NCBI GenBank assembly: GCA_018105865.1
Contig: CM030836.1
Location: forward strand, 1,054,001 to 1,118,000
DNA: 64,000 bases
Reading direction: 5' to 3'
Source: Metaphire vulgaris
Lineage: Eukaryota; Annelida; Clitellata; Crassiclitellata; Megascolecidae
Both the position numbers and the translations under genes were made by a program. Numbering within the stretch: the stretch's first letter is position 1; every line of letters starts with the position of its first letter. The notes below the pieces were generated by a model. It did no database searches and had not been told where the DNA came from. It was given only the letters and a program-made list of their open reading frames with translations. Of the stretch, positions 47,275 to 60,351 are shown piece after piece.

Positions 47275-50200
47275 TTAGAATTCACAGAGCGAGCAAATCA
47301 GAGCGCCGCAAGGCAAGTCGTTCCAACGATAGTCCAGTCGAGGCGAAGACGCAACGACAACGCAGTTCTCATTGCCAACATAGCAGTCAGGTTGTGACGG
47401 CTGCCAGTTGGTGTAGTTGAAAGGTGTCTCCGGGACCCCCACTGGCTTCCAATAATAGCCAGTGCTGCACGTACTTCTAGTCTGTCCGCTTAGCCATGAG
47501 GTCTTTCCACCAGCAGACCACGATGATGAGTTACAAACTGCAGATTCTGATTCTACAGGAAATCACGAAAGATGGAGACATTTCACAGGTGGAAAGCACA
47601 ATGTAGTTAGTTTTATAGTGTTGTTCAAAATTCTAGAAACGCCTTCGGTATTTAATTTAATTTTCTTCTATTCTAATTCTGCTCCCTTTTCTGTTGCTTT
47701 CCTTATATTACATCTTATAATTTCTCTTTCTCAAATCAGCACCATGAATCAAAATAATTCCGAAAAGAGAAGGCGTTTCTAGATCTAGATTTTTACTCTC
47801 ACCATTTTAGACGTTCTATCAATGAAACAGCTTTTAAGTCAATGTAAGTCTTTGCCTACACTGTAGGTGATCAGTTCAGAGAAATAAGGCACATGCGCTT
47901 ATAGGAGAAAAATTGACGGAGACACATGCTAATGCCTGCCGCATAGCGACATTTCAAAGCAGTATGATGCAGTGATGCGAAGCCTTAGTCTTGGCTTCGA
48001 GGCCGGGTTTCGAAGCCTTGGCCTTGGTCTTTTGATGTCTAATGTCTTGGTCTTTGTCTTGGCCTCGTTGTTAGTGCCTTGGACTTGGCCTTGGTCTTGC
48101 AAGTCAGTGCCTTGGTCACACCACAAGGCACTGACGGCAGCTATTGTTTGTCATTACAACATGTTTGCACTGTGCCGTAAAACCACTTTAGTCAGTCTGC
48201 GACTCTGAGACTCCAAGTGTCAAAGTCATTAACAGCTGCAGTCAGTTTATTATAACGTTCTGATGCTAGCTCTTTCACATAGCACAATAATGCAACAATT
48301 GTCAGCGCTACTGTACAGTGTAGCGTATATATTTCATATTTATATTATATTACGAGTGTGACCCTGTCGGTAGTTAATATGGATAGAAGCCTCGGCCTTA
48401 TTCTTGGCCTTGAGTGAAATGTCTTGGCCTTGGCCTCGGTCTTTGTAGGTCACTATCTTGGCCTTGGCCTTTGGTCTCTGAGTCTTGGTCTTGACCTTGG
48501 TCTTCAGGGTTAGCATCTTGGTCTTCGTCTTGAACTGGACTGCCTTGGTTCGTTTCGGACTAATGTTCTGGCTTGACCAGGCTCTAATTTTATTTGGATT
48601 TGGAGCGCCATCGGCTGATGCACTTGGCATTATGATAGTGGCGTTATAGAAGTTGACTGATTGATTGATTATAACGTGGATCAAATTATGCTTATATAAG
48701 GATGTTAATGAAAGCAGCGAAGACATAAAATTTATGAATACATTTTAAGAAATCGCGACATTTTAGATATAAACAAACCAAAAGTACCAACTTAAAAATA
48801 ATCTAGTTTAAGTTGCTAATTTAGGGCGCAAAAATAACAGAATACAACATGTTGCCTAAATCTTGTCATAGGTGTAGTAAAAAGTCATTATGAAAACTAT
48901 AAAGCAAAAAAATTGCTATATTTATCGCCCAAAAGAGGTTATGAATATTTTTGGTCGTTAAAGAAGACTTTCTATGACTTGCATCATCAACGAGGGTTGG
49001 ATCCATTAGATATAGGCCAACTGTATATTTAACAATTGAAACTAATCGGTCTCTTGCAAGATGGTTGAACAAATATTCAAACTACTTACTGGTGAATTGA
49101 TTTTGCAGATATCTTCTGACTGCCATTTGTTTGGTAGCATCTTTTATTGAAACCATTTGAGCTCCTGTCTTCTTTCTTGCACAGGCATTTCGAGCGTTGT
49201 CCCATGTCATCCGCTCCAGGTTCAAATGCAGACATTGGTTGATTTCAGTCACATAGTCAAAACCGTAAGGACATACTGCAAATACATCAACGGCTAACTC
49301 TTTGTTAAAATTAATATTGTAGCGAAATTGATAATAGCAAGCATGAGATCCAATAATAAAATATAAGATAGTTTCTAAGGTAATCGATAGATGGCGCTGA
49401 TGGCCAGTTAGGTAGTTGAAATAAGGAATCAATTAATAATAATAATAATTAAGGACCTTTAATAATAATAACCATATAATAAATAGGTGAAGGGCCTAGG
49501 GAAGTTAGACATAGAATATCCAGCAGAGGGCGCTAGGTGTTGTTGAGTCATAGCACGATAGGTAGTTGCAGTTTAGCACACCTCTTTAAAGGTAGTATCA
49601 GAGTCCTATAAATAGAGGTCCATTAGATGGCCACGGGGCTGGTATACTGAGTTTCGACTTGGAGTGCCAAGTAGGTGGAGGTACCTTCGAGGTACTACAT
49701 TTCCGCTAGGGAAGTGGCAATCCACCGCGGAAGCGGTTCCCAAGGGGCAGGGTTGTGCCCCGTCAAAAGATAAAACCGCGGCGCGTTAGGAGAGAGAAGG
49801 AGCCCGTGGAAAGGTCCGGTAGATCCCTAGGTAGCACCTGACAGAAGAGCGAGGTAGTACCTGAGAGAGAGCAAGAGCGAGGTAGTACCTGACAGAAGAG
49901 CGAGGTAGTACCTGACAGAAGAGCAAGGTAGTACCTGAGAGAGAGCAAGAAGAGCGAGGTAGTACCTGACAGAAGAGCGAGGTAGTACCTGAACGAGATA
50001 TCGAGGTAGTACCTGGGCTAAGATATTGAAGTAATACATGAGAGGTAGAGAGGGATAGAAGGAGAGAGAGGGAATCAGCCATATAATAATAAAACCTTAG
50101 CCAAAAAGCTAAGTCGAATACCCACCCGCCTTAATTGAAAGAAAGATAATCCCGTTAGCGGCCGACGTCAGTCATCCTGGTAGATTAGCAATAAGGTCGG

Positions 50201-51496
50201 TTCGCAACAATATATTAAAACGGTTCTTTGAAACTCAATCGCCACCTCGCACATCTAGTTCGTATAAATTGACTTGCTATCTTGTTCTGCATTGTTTGAT
50301 AGAGCTGTATGGCTTACTGTATTTATTGACGTTCGAAGGGCTTCTGGGAAAATCCGGTTGATTAAGGCTAAGTGCAGACCAAAATTCTAATGATCAATGT
50401 TCTAAAACTTACAGTAGCGTTATCTTATACGGTGTTCCAACCAGACATGGGTCAATTACGTTTTAAGCAATTACAATTAAAGGTTTTAAATCATAATCTC
50501 CTTTATTCTCTGCATCCTTTTATCAAGTTTTTAGAACTAAAGGCATAACCATTATTTCCAAATGCAATTTTCTCCGTAGCTATAACAACCCAGTCTCGTT
50601 CACCATTCCACATAAAGACCCATGTCTGCCTGATCATTGCACGTTGCCTATGGCTATTTCAATATATATCAGACGCCTACTGTAAGATCAATCAAACACT
50701 ATGGTACTAGCTCGAAAGGGTTACCCAGATTCACTAGATAACAATCACTTACTATAAGTACAGATTTAAAGGGACCTACAAATGGGAACTAGAACGAGGT
50801 TCGAGGGTGTGTCTATTTATTCGTTGGATTACCCATTTGTTTGACGAGCTGATAGATTTCTCCCACTTGTCGAAGCAGCGATTGCAGGCGACCATCAATT
50901 CTTTCAACTTCAGTCGAAATATTCTGATCAAGACGCTGCAAAGACAGGTCATGACTTTGAATTCTCTCTTTGATGCTTTGCACTGCATTGTCAATCTTCT
51001 TATGAATTCCATCGATTCCATCAGTCGTGTTTCTGTCCGTAATATTTTGTTCTGCTTTGCTGAGCAGCAACAAACTGTTATCAGTGCTTTGAACCTTTTG
51101 GTCAATTATCTCAAGCCTCACGGACAAATTTTGATACATCTGGTCTAAATCCTTGTTAACAAAGCATTTACCTGCACCATTTGCGGTTTCACCCAATGCA
51201 TCAATTTTAACAGAAAGGTTTTGGCAAACATTCAGGAGATCATGGCATTGCTCTTTAGACAATATTTTACCGCCTTCTTCGGCATCATCAAAACGTTCAC
51301 CGATTCTTTCCAGTTTGAAGGACAGCTCTCCCAGTTTGATTTGAACATTTTGATGATACTCTTCCTGAGTTTTTATAGAGCAAGCGTGCGATCCTGTGCT
51401 GATATCAGTGCAACCCGAGAGAGTACACTGTCCTTTCACAGGACTCATACTTTCATAAATTATATTGAAAGAAAGAAAAAAGAAAATATAGCGCAT
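47275..51496 (-). CDS. Secreted coiled-coil C-type lectin, intact copy
   Basis: Three minus-strand exons: 51496-50833, 49275-49090 and 47552-47275. The coding total is 1128 nt, 375 aa, with consistent phase-1 junctions (ATGG|GTAATC, TTTGCAG acceptor, CACCA|GTAAGT, CCTGTAG acceptor, TAA stop). Residues 1-23 are a signal peptide (MRYIFFFLSFNIIYES). Residues 40-220 are a Cys-poor, heptad-like helical stalk with several NxS/T sequons and low aromatic content, probably an oligomerising coiled coil. Residues 222-375 are a C-type lectin domain: CPYGFDYV, W-DNARNAC, TSWLSGQ, YTNWQPSQPDC, WNDLPC and a final CSLCEF. The QPD motif at 337-339 usually favours galactose-type ligands, and WND at 360-362 contributes to the calcium site. 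The protein probably binds extracellular glycans, for example in immunity or adhesion. Intron 1 carries a solo LTR. Intron 2 carries CTTGGC-type degenerate repeats. Confidence 0.88.
47960..48560. repeat. Degenerate CTTGGC/CTTGGT repeats in lectin intron 2
   Basis: Two blocks (about 47985-48125 and 48390-48545) of scrambled CTTGGCCTTGGTCTT words. The matching intron of the pseudogene copy lacks them. Confidence 0.7.
49318..50209. mobile_element. Solo LTR, copy 2, in lectin intron 1
   Basis: Begins TGTAGCGAAATTG and ends GTTCGCAACA (TG...CA), with a 4-bp duplication ATAT on both sides. The duplicated lectin copy keeps the empty site (AAAATTACTATATTAAAACG, about 60950-60969). It has a TATA-like box (CCTATAAATAGAGG near 49609) and an internal minisatellite. 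It lies in intron 1 of the intact lectin. Confidence 0.7.
49825..50035. repeat. Minisatellite AGCGAGGTAGTACCTGA within the LTR
   Basis: About eight irregular copies of GAGGTAGTACCTGA separated by CAGAAGAGC or GAGAGAGCAAGA. The same GGTAGTACCTGA word occurs in the copy at 6.7 kb in fewer copies. Confidence 0.8.
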
Positions 51497-51699
51497 TTTT
51501 ACGAGCTCTTACACAGTTTTTACTAGTCACGATGAACCAGTAAATTTGAACGCTGTTCTCTGTCTACAAGTTTATAACTACGCCGAGAGCCAATATGCTT
51601 TATGGTTTTATCACTTCGAGCATTGTGCGCCAAATTTAGACACACCTCTGTACTAAGATTCGTATCTACCAAATTTGCGTCATGTCCATCCTCCTAAGC

Positions 51700-51912
51700 G
51701 GATTTGAGACATGAATCCTACAGGCACGAGACACTCAAACATTACAGGTTGTGCGCTGCAACACGTTACCACTGCAACAACCCATCACGCAGACATTATA
51801 ATACGACACCGCCTGTCTTTTTTACGTCACGTGGCTCGAATCCCAGCCCATCGCGCTATTATCTGTGATATCGCTCGCCGTACCGAGAGGCGCCCACGTC
51901 GCTATAATTGAC
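51700..51912 (+). mobile_element. Retroelement ORF2 C-terminal fragment, lectin unit 1
   Basis: RHRLSFLRHVARIPAHRAI followed by RRTERRPR resembles the final segment of LINE-type ORFs. The same piece is in the second lectin unit (63,775 to window end), so it was present before the duplication. Confidence 0.45.
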
Positions 51913-52590
51913 TCAGTAATGAAGTTCATTTGGTTTTAACTTATCGCAATGTACATGCGCTACCGTATCGGATGGCATTGGAAATAACATAGTTCAGATT
52001 GGCCCTACGGTCCTAAATTTTACAGACCCGACACGAACGCTATAGCCAAGTACTGGTGTACTGCCTTAGTGCGCGCTGTTGCTAAATTATAATAGATTAG
52101 GCCTACATAGAACAAAAGATCAAATTGCCATTATGCCCGACCTTACGTTGACAGGATGTGCGATTTAATACTACAGGACATAACACTGGTTCCCGAGCAC
52201 TGGCTCTGATTTAAACCGTTATTTACGTAGGCGGCGTTTCTTCAGCAAGCAATATGATCCTCATGTCACATGTACTGTAGTATACAAAAGGTTCTTCAAC
52301 TCTCTTTACCCTCATGTACATTGTACAAGATGAATAAAATAAATAAGTTTTAACAAAGCAAATACAAGAAATTAAATTAGTTTAATGAAAGAGCATGAAG
52401 TAAAGTGACTCAATGATCACCTTTTTAACTAATATGCCTTTAATCGTTTCATTCATTTAAATAAAAAAATAATGATAAACAGAGGCATCCATATGATTAG
52501 AGCGAAAATGTTACTAGGCGGGTAATGGTTTTATTGGTCCACCCTGTATACGTACTGCATATGTATAACCTATATATTTATCGAAATCGT
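51912..52590. other. Intergenic DNA, nothing recognised
   Basis: No coding or repeat signal that I can support. Confidence 0.4.
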
Positions 52591-52594
52591 CCCT

Positions 52595-53325
52595 TCCAAG
52601 GAGGTGCGTCTGCTCGGAGTCCTCCTGGACGAATCACTTTCATTCGTGGGCCACCTGAGTAATGTGACTCGGGCGTGCTACTCTGAGCTACGGAAAATCC
52701 GAGAAATTCGATGCTACATCCCAAAGGCAACGGCGATTCTCCTCGCACATGCACTCATTGTCACCAGACTGGACTATTGTAATGGTCTCCTGTTGGGTCT
52801 ACCGGACAGCCAACTCAAACGGATGCAGGCCGTCCTCAACACTACAGCAAGGACGATCTTCGGATGTAAATGGCATGATCACGTAACACCATATCTCCGG
52901 GACAAACTCCACTGGCTCAGGTGCCGGAACGCATCGTTTTAAGCGATGTTGCGTGACCTACCGGGCTCTCCATGATCCCACATGTCCGGAATATATTTCC
53001 GCTCTACTACGGACCCCGCAGATGACGGATGAGCGCCGACAACTTCGCTCCAGTACTCGATTACTGTTGTATGTCCCTTCTCCCGCTCAAGACTGCAAAG
53101 CTAGGCGAAAGATCTATCAGTCGAGGGAACCCGCATCTCTGGAACTCCCTCCTGAATATGTCACCAAGGCCACCTCCTACGAAGTCTTCTCTAAAAACCT
53201 CAAGACGCACTTATTTAGTTTTTCGTATGCATGTTGATGTAAAGTGCTATTGTTTTTGACTGTTAGCCAAGCTACTGCGCAGCATATATTGTTCAGGATA
53301 GAATAGAATAGAATAGAATTTATAT
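52595..53325 (+). mobile_element. Non-LTR retrotransposon 3' part
   Basis: Long RT C-terminal region: RLLGVLLDESLSFVGHL, ALIVTRLDYCNGLLLGLP, MQAVLNTTARTIF. After one frameshift it continues to RGNPHLWNS and LKTHLFSFSY. It ends in an AGAAT tail (53297-53320). One of the better preserved LINEs here. Confidence 0.8.
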
Positions 53326-53490
53326 ATTACCGAGCCTAATCATCAAAAATGGCACAATTTAACGTCATGTGCAAATGAATAAATACAATAATTTATCAAA
53401 ACCATACACTAGAATTAAATTAATGCCAAACGTCCTGGAACCCAAACAGCAGGGACCCAATTGTCCACTCCCGGGTTTGGTGAGGTAGGA

Positions 53491-53889
53491 CAAAGCTCGA
53501 TCATACGTATCATACGTATTATATTTTTCGTATCATACGCACGTATTTTAACGTATGACTCTTTATCATACGCGCTATCATACGTTAGCAAAAATACCTT
53601 AAGCCTACATGGCCAATTGGCCATGCAATTGCGTCAGTTATCGCAGTCTGTTAACCATTTACCTGCACAGAGAAATTAAAACGGAAACAAGTGTTAGCGA
53701 AGTGAATTTTGGGATCAGTTACAGTGACGTGGCGTGACGTAGCAGTTGATATCGTTCTCTGAGTAAGCAAATTATAAGTAACCGAGCAGACTTAAAAAAT
53801 ATGCGTATCATACGCGTATTTTATTTTCTTATTCATACGCACGTATTTTAACGTATTTTATTTTGTCATACGCGTATGATCGAACTTTG
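53491..53889. mobile_element. MITE with TIR CAAAGYTCGATCATACG and 8-bp TSD AGGTAGGA
   Basis: TIRs CAAAGCTCGATCATACG and CGTATGATCGAACTTTG, with a perfect duplication AGGTAGGA at 53483-53490 and 53890-53897. 399 bp. The subterminal part is rich in CATACG words. The 8-bp duplication fits hAT-like transposition; the TIR is a different family from the CAGTGGCG group. Confidence 0.85.
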
Positions 53890-54469
53890 AGGTAGGACGC
53901 GTTCATCAAAAGTATGAGCTACACTGTTGAAATACTAAAATTAGCTTAGCTTTGATTTTCAGAATTATTCGCTCGATCGAGAACAAGATGGACAATGTGG
54001 TGAATAGTATCGTTGAACGGCACCTTCACTTGCTTCACAGATATGCTTATTTTGACAGAGATATGGCATGAAGACTCGGTCTCAGCCGCCATCAAGAGGC
54101 TGCTGGGTTTCGGGTCTGAATGTCGTTGAGGCGGCTCGTCCTACGGCGAGTGATTCTCGGCTTGATAGGGGAACCAGGAACCAAACCGTTGGCAACCAAA
54201 GAGGATTTCGAGGCATGGGACCAGTACCACAAAACTACCTACCAAGTTTAAGCCGACCACGGTTAAATATTTCTGCAGTCTGGTCGGTAATTCAAAGGCA
54301 ATATATATTTTGATCTCCTCTGGGTGAATTCCTCCCCCCCCCCAAAGTTTGAAATTCCTCTCTGAAGTTTTGACATTTTGGCAAGTAGTATGACCTCCCA
54401 ATGTCTGTTCCCCCCAAAATTTTAAGCTCCCTCTAATGTCTAGGTGGCTAGAATAAACACTGTGCGAAT

Positions 54470-55075
54470 GGATCCTTTACTCTGGTTGCTGTCTGTCGAC
54501 CGAAGTCCCAACACGCGTGTGAGAGGTTCTCCAGAAGATTTTGTCACACTGATCGAGTCGCTGGAAACCTATAACTGTGGTCTTTTATGTAGTCGGAGAC
54601 CTTAACCTGCACCAGGAGCGGCCCACTGAGCGTGATAGTCAGAGCTTCAACAATATCCTGGACACAAACAACTTGCAGCAACTGGTGGCTGAATCGACCC
54701 ATGATCTGGGAGGTCTACAGGACGTGGTCATTGCGCCTACGGATTTGGCGACGAAAGAAACCACGGTCATAGAAACGGCTCTGTCAGACCATAAGCTTGT
54801 TTGTTGAAATCCATGGTTGAGGGTAGGTAGACCTCTTGAGTACAAGACGGCGAGGCGGAGGAATTGGAAGCAGTTTAGCAAAGACCGATTTATACCCTCA
54901 GAGTATGAATTGGTCTAAGAGATTCTGACTTTTCTCTCTGGGCGTGCAGGAGAAATCGACATCGAAGCTGGCTGAGTGCTCTCACTCCGTCATCTCAGGC
55001 ATTCTTGATGATCTAGCACCGATGACAGAGTTGACGGTCCGTATCCGATGATTCCGACCCACCCGACCGTTCTAC
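54470..55075 (+). mobile_element. Non-LTR retrotransposon endonuclease-domain fragment
   Basis: VVGDLNLHQERP, FNNILDTNNLQQLV, ESTHDLGGLQDVVIA and ALSDHKLV match the APE-type endonuclease pattern GDxN, THxxGxxLDxVI and SDH. A stop follows directly after, and the region is truncated. Confidence 0.75.
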
Positions 55076-55689
55076 GATTACTTGTTAATGTTCCAAAATA
55101 CCATTTGCTGCTATATCTCTTATCTAACCAACGCAACAGTTTATGAAATAATCATACAACGGTACACTATAGATTTATTCAGAATTTTGCGAGGGTCCAA
55201 TGACCTATGGACCATCACAACCACATTTTTGTGAGGGTTAGGACACAAGGACTTTCACGAGGTTGACGCCACTGAGACATAAAGTAGGCCTGCAGACCAT
55301 CCAAGTATTTTTAGTTCAATTTACAGTTTCAGAATATGAGTGACAGAACTCATTTGTCACTATGGAATACAGGAACAGCCTTGCATATTTAGAAAGACTC
55401 TCTTTGGTAATTACTAATCTTCTGCATTCCCAGTCATGTTCTGTGACTGAGGGAAACAAAACATTGTCTTAAACTTAGACGAGAAAGTGAGGGAGCCCAA
55501 CCCTATACCCTATACCTTCTCTCTGGAAGTCTCTTTATTATGACAGCCTTTCAAAAAGCGTGGGGATCGATACTACAGACCTAAGAGAAGTATGCGCCTA
55601 TGAAAACAAATACACATATTACATGATAATGCAAAGCGTCTTTGTCGTGGATATAATAACATAGTTTTTAGCCTATCTCCGGTTTCCGG

Positions 55690-56335
55690 TTTTGGCACCG
55701 TCATGGCGGCCAGCACGTGTTTGTTCCACGGATTGTCGCCGTTCTCGGCATTTATCGAAGTTCGGCGCTCGGATTTTGTACCAAGCGCCTTGACTGCGTC
55801 CTACTCATCGGTTCTTCGTACAGTTTCTTGCCGTCCTCCACCTTTCTACGCCGTTATGGAGGGTTGAAGTCAGTCGCCGTCGCTGTTGAGTAATTGCGCC
55901 AAAGTCCGACATTAAGATGGCGGCTGCGTGGCAACGTGATTGCGATCGACTGGAACTTCTGGATCGAGTAGAACTTCCATCTTCGTCGGATTTGCCGATT
56001 TCGGTGACGAAATCTCTTGCGAAAGACCGCTTCTTCGGAATTCGTCTCCGATTTTACCGGGCGGAGAACTCCTATTATCAACTCGCGGACTCTTAACATC
56101 ATCTTCCGTTGTTCGTTGGCGTGTCAATGTGGCTGCTGTTTTCTCGCGAAGGACCGCTTTTAGTAGGATTCCGCACCGGATTTCTTCACGGCAGCGCGAT
56201 CCTTCTATCATCCGAGTGGATTTTTAACATCGCCAATTTACGACCATCGTTTCCATGTCAGCGTTGTCAAAGCGCTTTTGATTTTGGTTTTAACCAGTTA
56301 CATAGCTATATAAATCGTCGTAATAATAATAATAT
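55690..56335 (+). other. GC-rich segment with internal duplication, LINE-like tail
   Basis: An island of higher GC with several CpGs. A 58-codon ORF starts at AAGATGGCGGCTGCG (ATG 55917). The GCGAAAGACCGCTTC block is repeated about 120 bp on as GCGAAGGACCGCTTT. The end GCGCTTTTGATTTTGGTTTT ... AATCGTCG(TAA)n resembles the LINE tail at 20,460-20,546. Probably a retroelement 3' region; a host 5' exon is possible. Confidence 0.35.
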
Positions 56336-56339
56336 CTGA

Positions 56340-57290
56340 AAATTAACATTTGTAGCAGCTCTCATAATGGAAAATCGTCATGTCAAAAGAATCTGCAGGA
56401 GATCTTTAAACTGAAAATTTATACCACATTCCACCCCGTTAAAATCGTATTACTTAATTAATCAAGAGCATATTTTTAATTTAAACTGGTGGTATAGAGG
56501 AGTACGACTACAATCGTTACTTATTCGAAGAAGCAGATCAATGTCCAAACCCTAATCCATGTTGACACTGTGCAAGTTATCATAGCAATGCTCCTTGGCC
56601 GGTGGAAAGTGAAGAAGCAGTTGGGATCTTTATGTGCCATCCAGATGTGGTGTAGTGTAGTCGTAAAATCAAAGGATAATAAGTTATTTGGTCAGATTTT
56701 ACGCTTGAATTGTATCTGAAAGAGTAAGTCATTGGTTATTATACTGGCAGGCGACAACATTGTGGCCATACCAGTGTCATCAGCAGCTGCAGAGTGCTAA
56801 TTTAACGCAGCTAGATTGTTGTTGATTAAGTTACGAAAACGGATGCTACAGAGTACGTGCTCTTCGTATAAACTATGCGTACACCAGACTTGCACGGAAA
56901 ATGAAAATTGTGAAAATGGTTCAGGGATAACCTGGATTAAGTAAATTATTATAAACAGTCGATCAGCAGACAATTGATAATGTGCTGAATGAGCAGAGCG
57001 ACTCGGAAATAGAATACGAGAGATCTGGCAACCCTAGGGCAGAGTGACTCAGAAATAGAATGAGTGTCAGAATTACACTGAATTGTCATATTTAGAATAA
57101 ACTTCTTGTTAATAAAATTTTCTTTAATTTTAAAGTTAATGGAATTGATAAACTCTGTCGTTTTACATGTCTCTTTGTGCACGTAGTCATATTTAGTAGA
57201 CACTACATCTAAACTGTCATAAATTTCATAATTTCATTTGAACTGTATTACACATGATTACTATTTAATAATAATATTTTAATTGAAATC
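56340..57290. other. Intergenic DNA with one short duplication
   Basis: CAGAGCGACTCGGAAATAGAAT (56995-57016) recurs at 57041-57062 with small changes. Otherwise nothing recognised. Confidence 0.4.
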
Positions 57291-57394
57291 CGATGGAACG
57301 GTGGGATGGAATGGGATGAGACAGGCATAAATTGCCATGGGATGGGATGGGATTGGACAGTAAATTATGTCACATGGACAAGTCTGCTTACCGC

Positions 57395-57645
57395 CCGCAG
57401 CAGAATCGATGAGTTAACGCCTTCAGTTTTTCATGGCTTCGGCCTGTTGAAGGCGGTGGTCAGCTTTTCTTTTTGCCTCATTTCCCTCTCTTGTGATAGA
57501 ACCCGCTGTAATCATTCAGAGCTGAGTCCACGGGGCGCTTATGGTAGAAACAACGAAAAGTTCTGCTGCAGCCGAGACTTGAACTGTTGACCTCATGTTT
57601 CGCATAACAGGCGTAACCACTGCTCCACCGCGCAAAGAATAATAG
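57395..57645 (-). repeat. tRNA-derived SINE, family 4
   Basis: Minus strand: GCGGTGGAGCAGTGGTTACG (A box) and GGTCAACAGTTCAAGTCTCG (B box), then a body of about 170 bp. Confidence 0.6.
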
Positions 57646-60269
57646 AGATGATCTCGGGTATTGTACAGGATTGTATTGCGGGTATTAACGATCAACATTA
57701 ATTTTATGATGCTTGATTCAGAATGGCACAATATGTTTTAAAATGTCTGCATATTCTCTATCTTGTAAAGCATACATATGTGCTGTACCTTTATAGAAGG
57801 CGTAAGATAATCGTAGTCTATATCAACGCATACTTGGCCATCATTTTATCAGCACGATTAATAATTAACTTATACAGTATATTATTTCAGTAATTTACGA
57901 AGTCTTAAGTAGCACCACGCCCTTCTGGGTGACATAGGCCTACTGACAATACAGTGATTTTCCATCTGTAGGAAAGACTTTTGCAGATGCTATCGGCATC
58001 AAAAGTGGAAAGCATTGAAATAGTCCAATGGGGATTACATACAGGATTGATGCAGTAACGACTCTAAACACTGTAAGCTCTTTTTATGCTTGAATTTATG
58101 TGTCTATGTTTTTAAACGTGCGTTTGCACTTTCACCTTTTAGTCGGGTTGAGTTGGGTCAGCAGACAGGAAATTTATATGGGTTGGGTTTGGGTTCAGAA
58201 AACCGGCACATGGACAACTCTGAACTACCATACTGCTGATCTAGTTACCTTTAACAATATTACGTTCAGCCATTGGGTCCCTGAATGACGGAAGGGGTTT
58301 CGCTCTGTTACATGTTTCGTCACTGTTGTCAGAGATGCCTGTGTTGTAATAATTGCTAAAACACAGCGATGTTTCATTAGGCTGAGCAACAACAGAGACC
58401 AGAGGAAATCTTTGTGAATTGGGTGTTTGTTTGACTATGGGCGAAAGTCTTAAGTCTCTTCGAGTCTGCTCGTTATAGGCCTACAGACACGAATGTCCTG
58501 AGCCCTTCTGAAATCATTGAGGTGGACCTTCTCAGCACGAAAATACAGTAAGCAAAAGTTTAATTATATATTGTAGATTATCCATATTGGACGTAAAAAT
58601 AGTCACATTTACTTTCAGCTGAAGTGGCATAGATCAGAGCAGCAAAGATGAATAGTAAGCTGAAGTCAATGCTGCACATATTGGCTAAAAATTTAAATCA
58701 GTAGGAAATCTGATTCAATAGTTAAATTATTTCCAGCCACGACTAACCAGCGAGCATAATAAACGACAAATTAATTTTGGTAATAAAAAGCAAATACAAA
58801 TCTGAAATAGCATATAAACATTCCTTACACATTCAGAATATAACACGCTTAAAGTTCTAATAAACAACTATATTCAAATCTGAAAAGCTTCCATTCTGTG
58901 TCAGTTTCTCACAAATTAAATTATTTCGTGAACGTAAATCCTAAAATAAAATAAACCGAATTTTCAGGCTTTCTTTAGAATTCACAGACCGAACAAAGCA
59001 GAGTGTCGCATGAAAGGTCGTTCAACGATAGTTCCATTGAGACGCAATGACAGCGCATTTCTCAACGCCACTATGGCAGTCAGGCTGTGACGGATTCCAG
59101 TTGGTGAAGTTGAAAGGTGTCTCTGCTTCCCACTGGTTTCCAATAATAGGGAGTACCGCACTGACTTGGATTTCTAATCTGTCCGCTTAGCCATGAGATC
59201 TTTCCTCCAGCAGTCCACGACGATGTGCAGACAGCCGATTCTGATTCTACAGGAAATCACGAAAGATGGAGACGATTCACAGGTGGCTAGTACAGTGTTT
59301 TTAGATTTACAGTGTTGTGCAAAAGTCTGGAAACGCCTTCTGTATTTAAATTCAGTTTCTTTCATTCTTATTCCACTAATCTGTCTCTTTCTTTCCTAAC
59401 ATTACATCTAATCCTTTCTCATTCTCAAATCAGCACCATGAATCAGAATAGTTCGGAAAAGAGATGGCGATTCTAGATTTTTGCTCACCATTGTAGGCGT
59501 TATATTAATGACACCGCTTTTAAGTCAATAAAACTCTTTGCCTACACTGTAGGTGATCAGCTCAGAGAAATAAGGCACAATGTAGAAAATTGATGGAGGC
59601 ACATGCTATTACCTACTACACAGCGAAATTTCAAAGCAGTATAATATGGATCAATTATACTTATATTAGTTTTAATGAAGGCAGCGAATACATAAAATTT
59701 TTGATTAAATTTGAAGAAATCGCAGCATTTCAAATCTAAGCAATTCGAAAGCACACTATCAATAATTGTCACTTGTTAGACACAGCGACATTTCAAATCA
59801 GTATAATGTGAATTAAATTATACTTATATTAGCCTAGTTATGTGGATAACGAAGACAAAATCTATGAACTATTCGAATGTACCAGATTATAAAGAATCTA
59901 GTTTATGTTGCTAATTTCAGCGCAAAAATATAACAGAATACAGCATGTTGCCTAAATACTGTCATAGATGTAGTAAAAGTCATTATGAGAACTAAAAGCA
60001 AAGAAAAAACTGGTATATTTATCGCGCAAAAGAGGTAATGAATGTTTCATAGATATAGAATGCTTTGGTTGCACGTGATGCAGAATCTATTGAAATCGAC
60101 GAACTACAGTATTTGAAGCTGCACGACATGCGTATTTCAACACTAGACACAGACGAAGATCAAGAGTCCATAAATGCATTCGATGGACTCTTAATGTAGC
60201 CATTTAAGCAAATGGTGGTTAAAGACGATTTCCGATGAACTACTTCATCAATGAAGGGTGGATAGTGGA

Positions 60270-60271
60270 TA

Positions 60272-60351
<80 letters not shown>

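Noticed and set aside
48340..48726. 128-codon Lys-rich minus-strand ORF
   Set aside because: Lies in intron 2 of the lectin and arises from the CTTGGC-type repeat; not conserved in the paralogue.
55854..56339. Overlapping ORFs around the GC-rich island as a host gene
   Set aside because: Frames overlap on both strands, there is an internal duplication and a LINE-like AAT tail; kept only as an unexplained segment.
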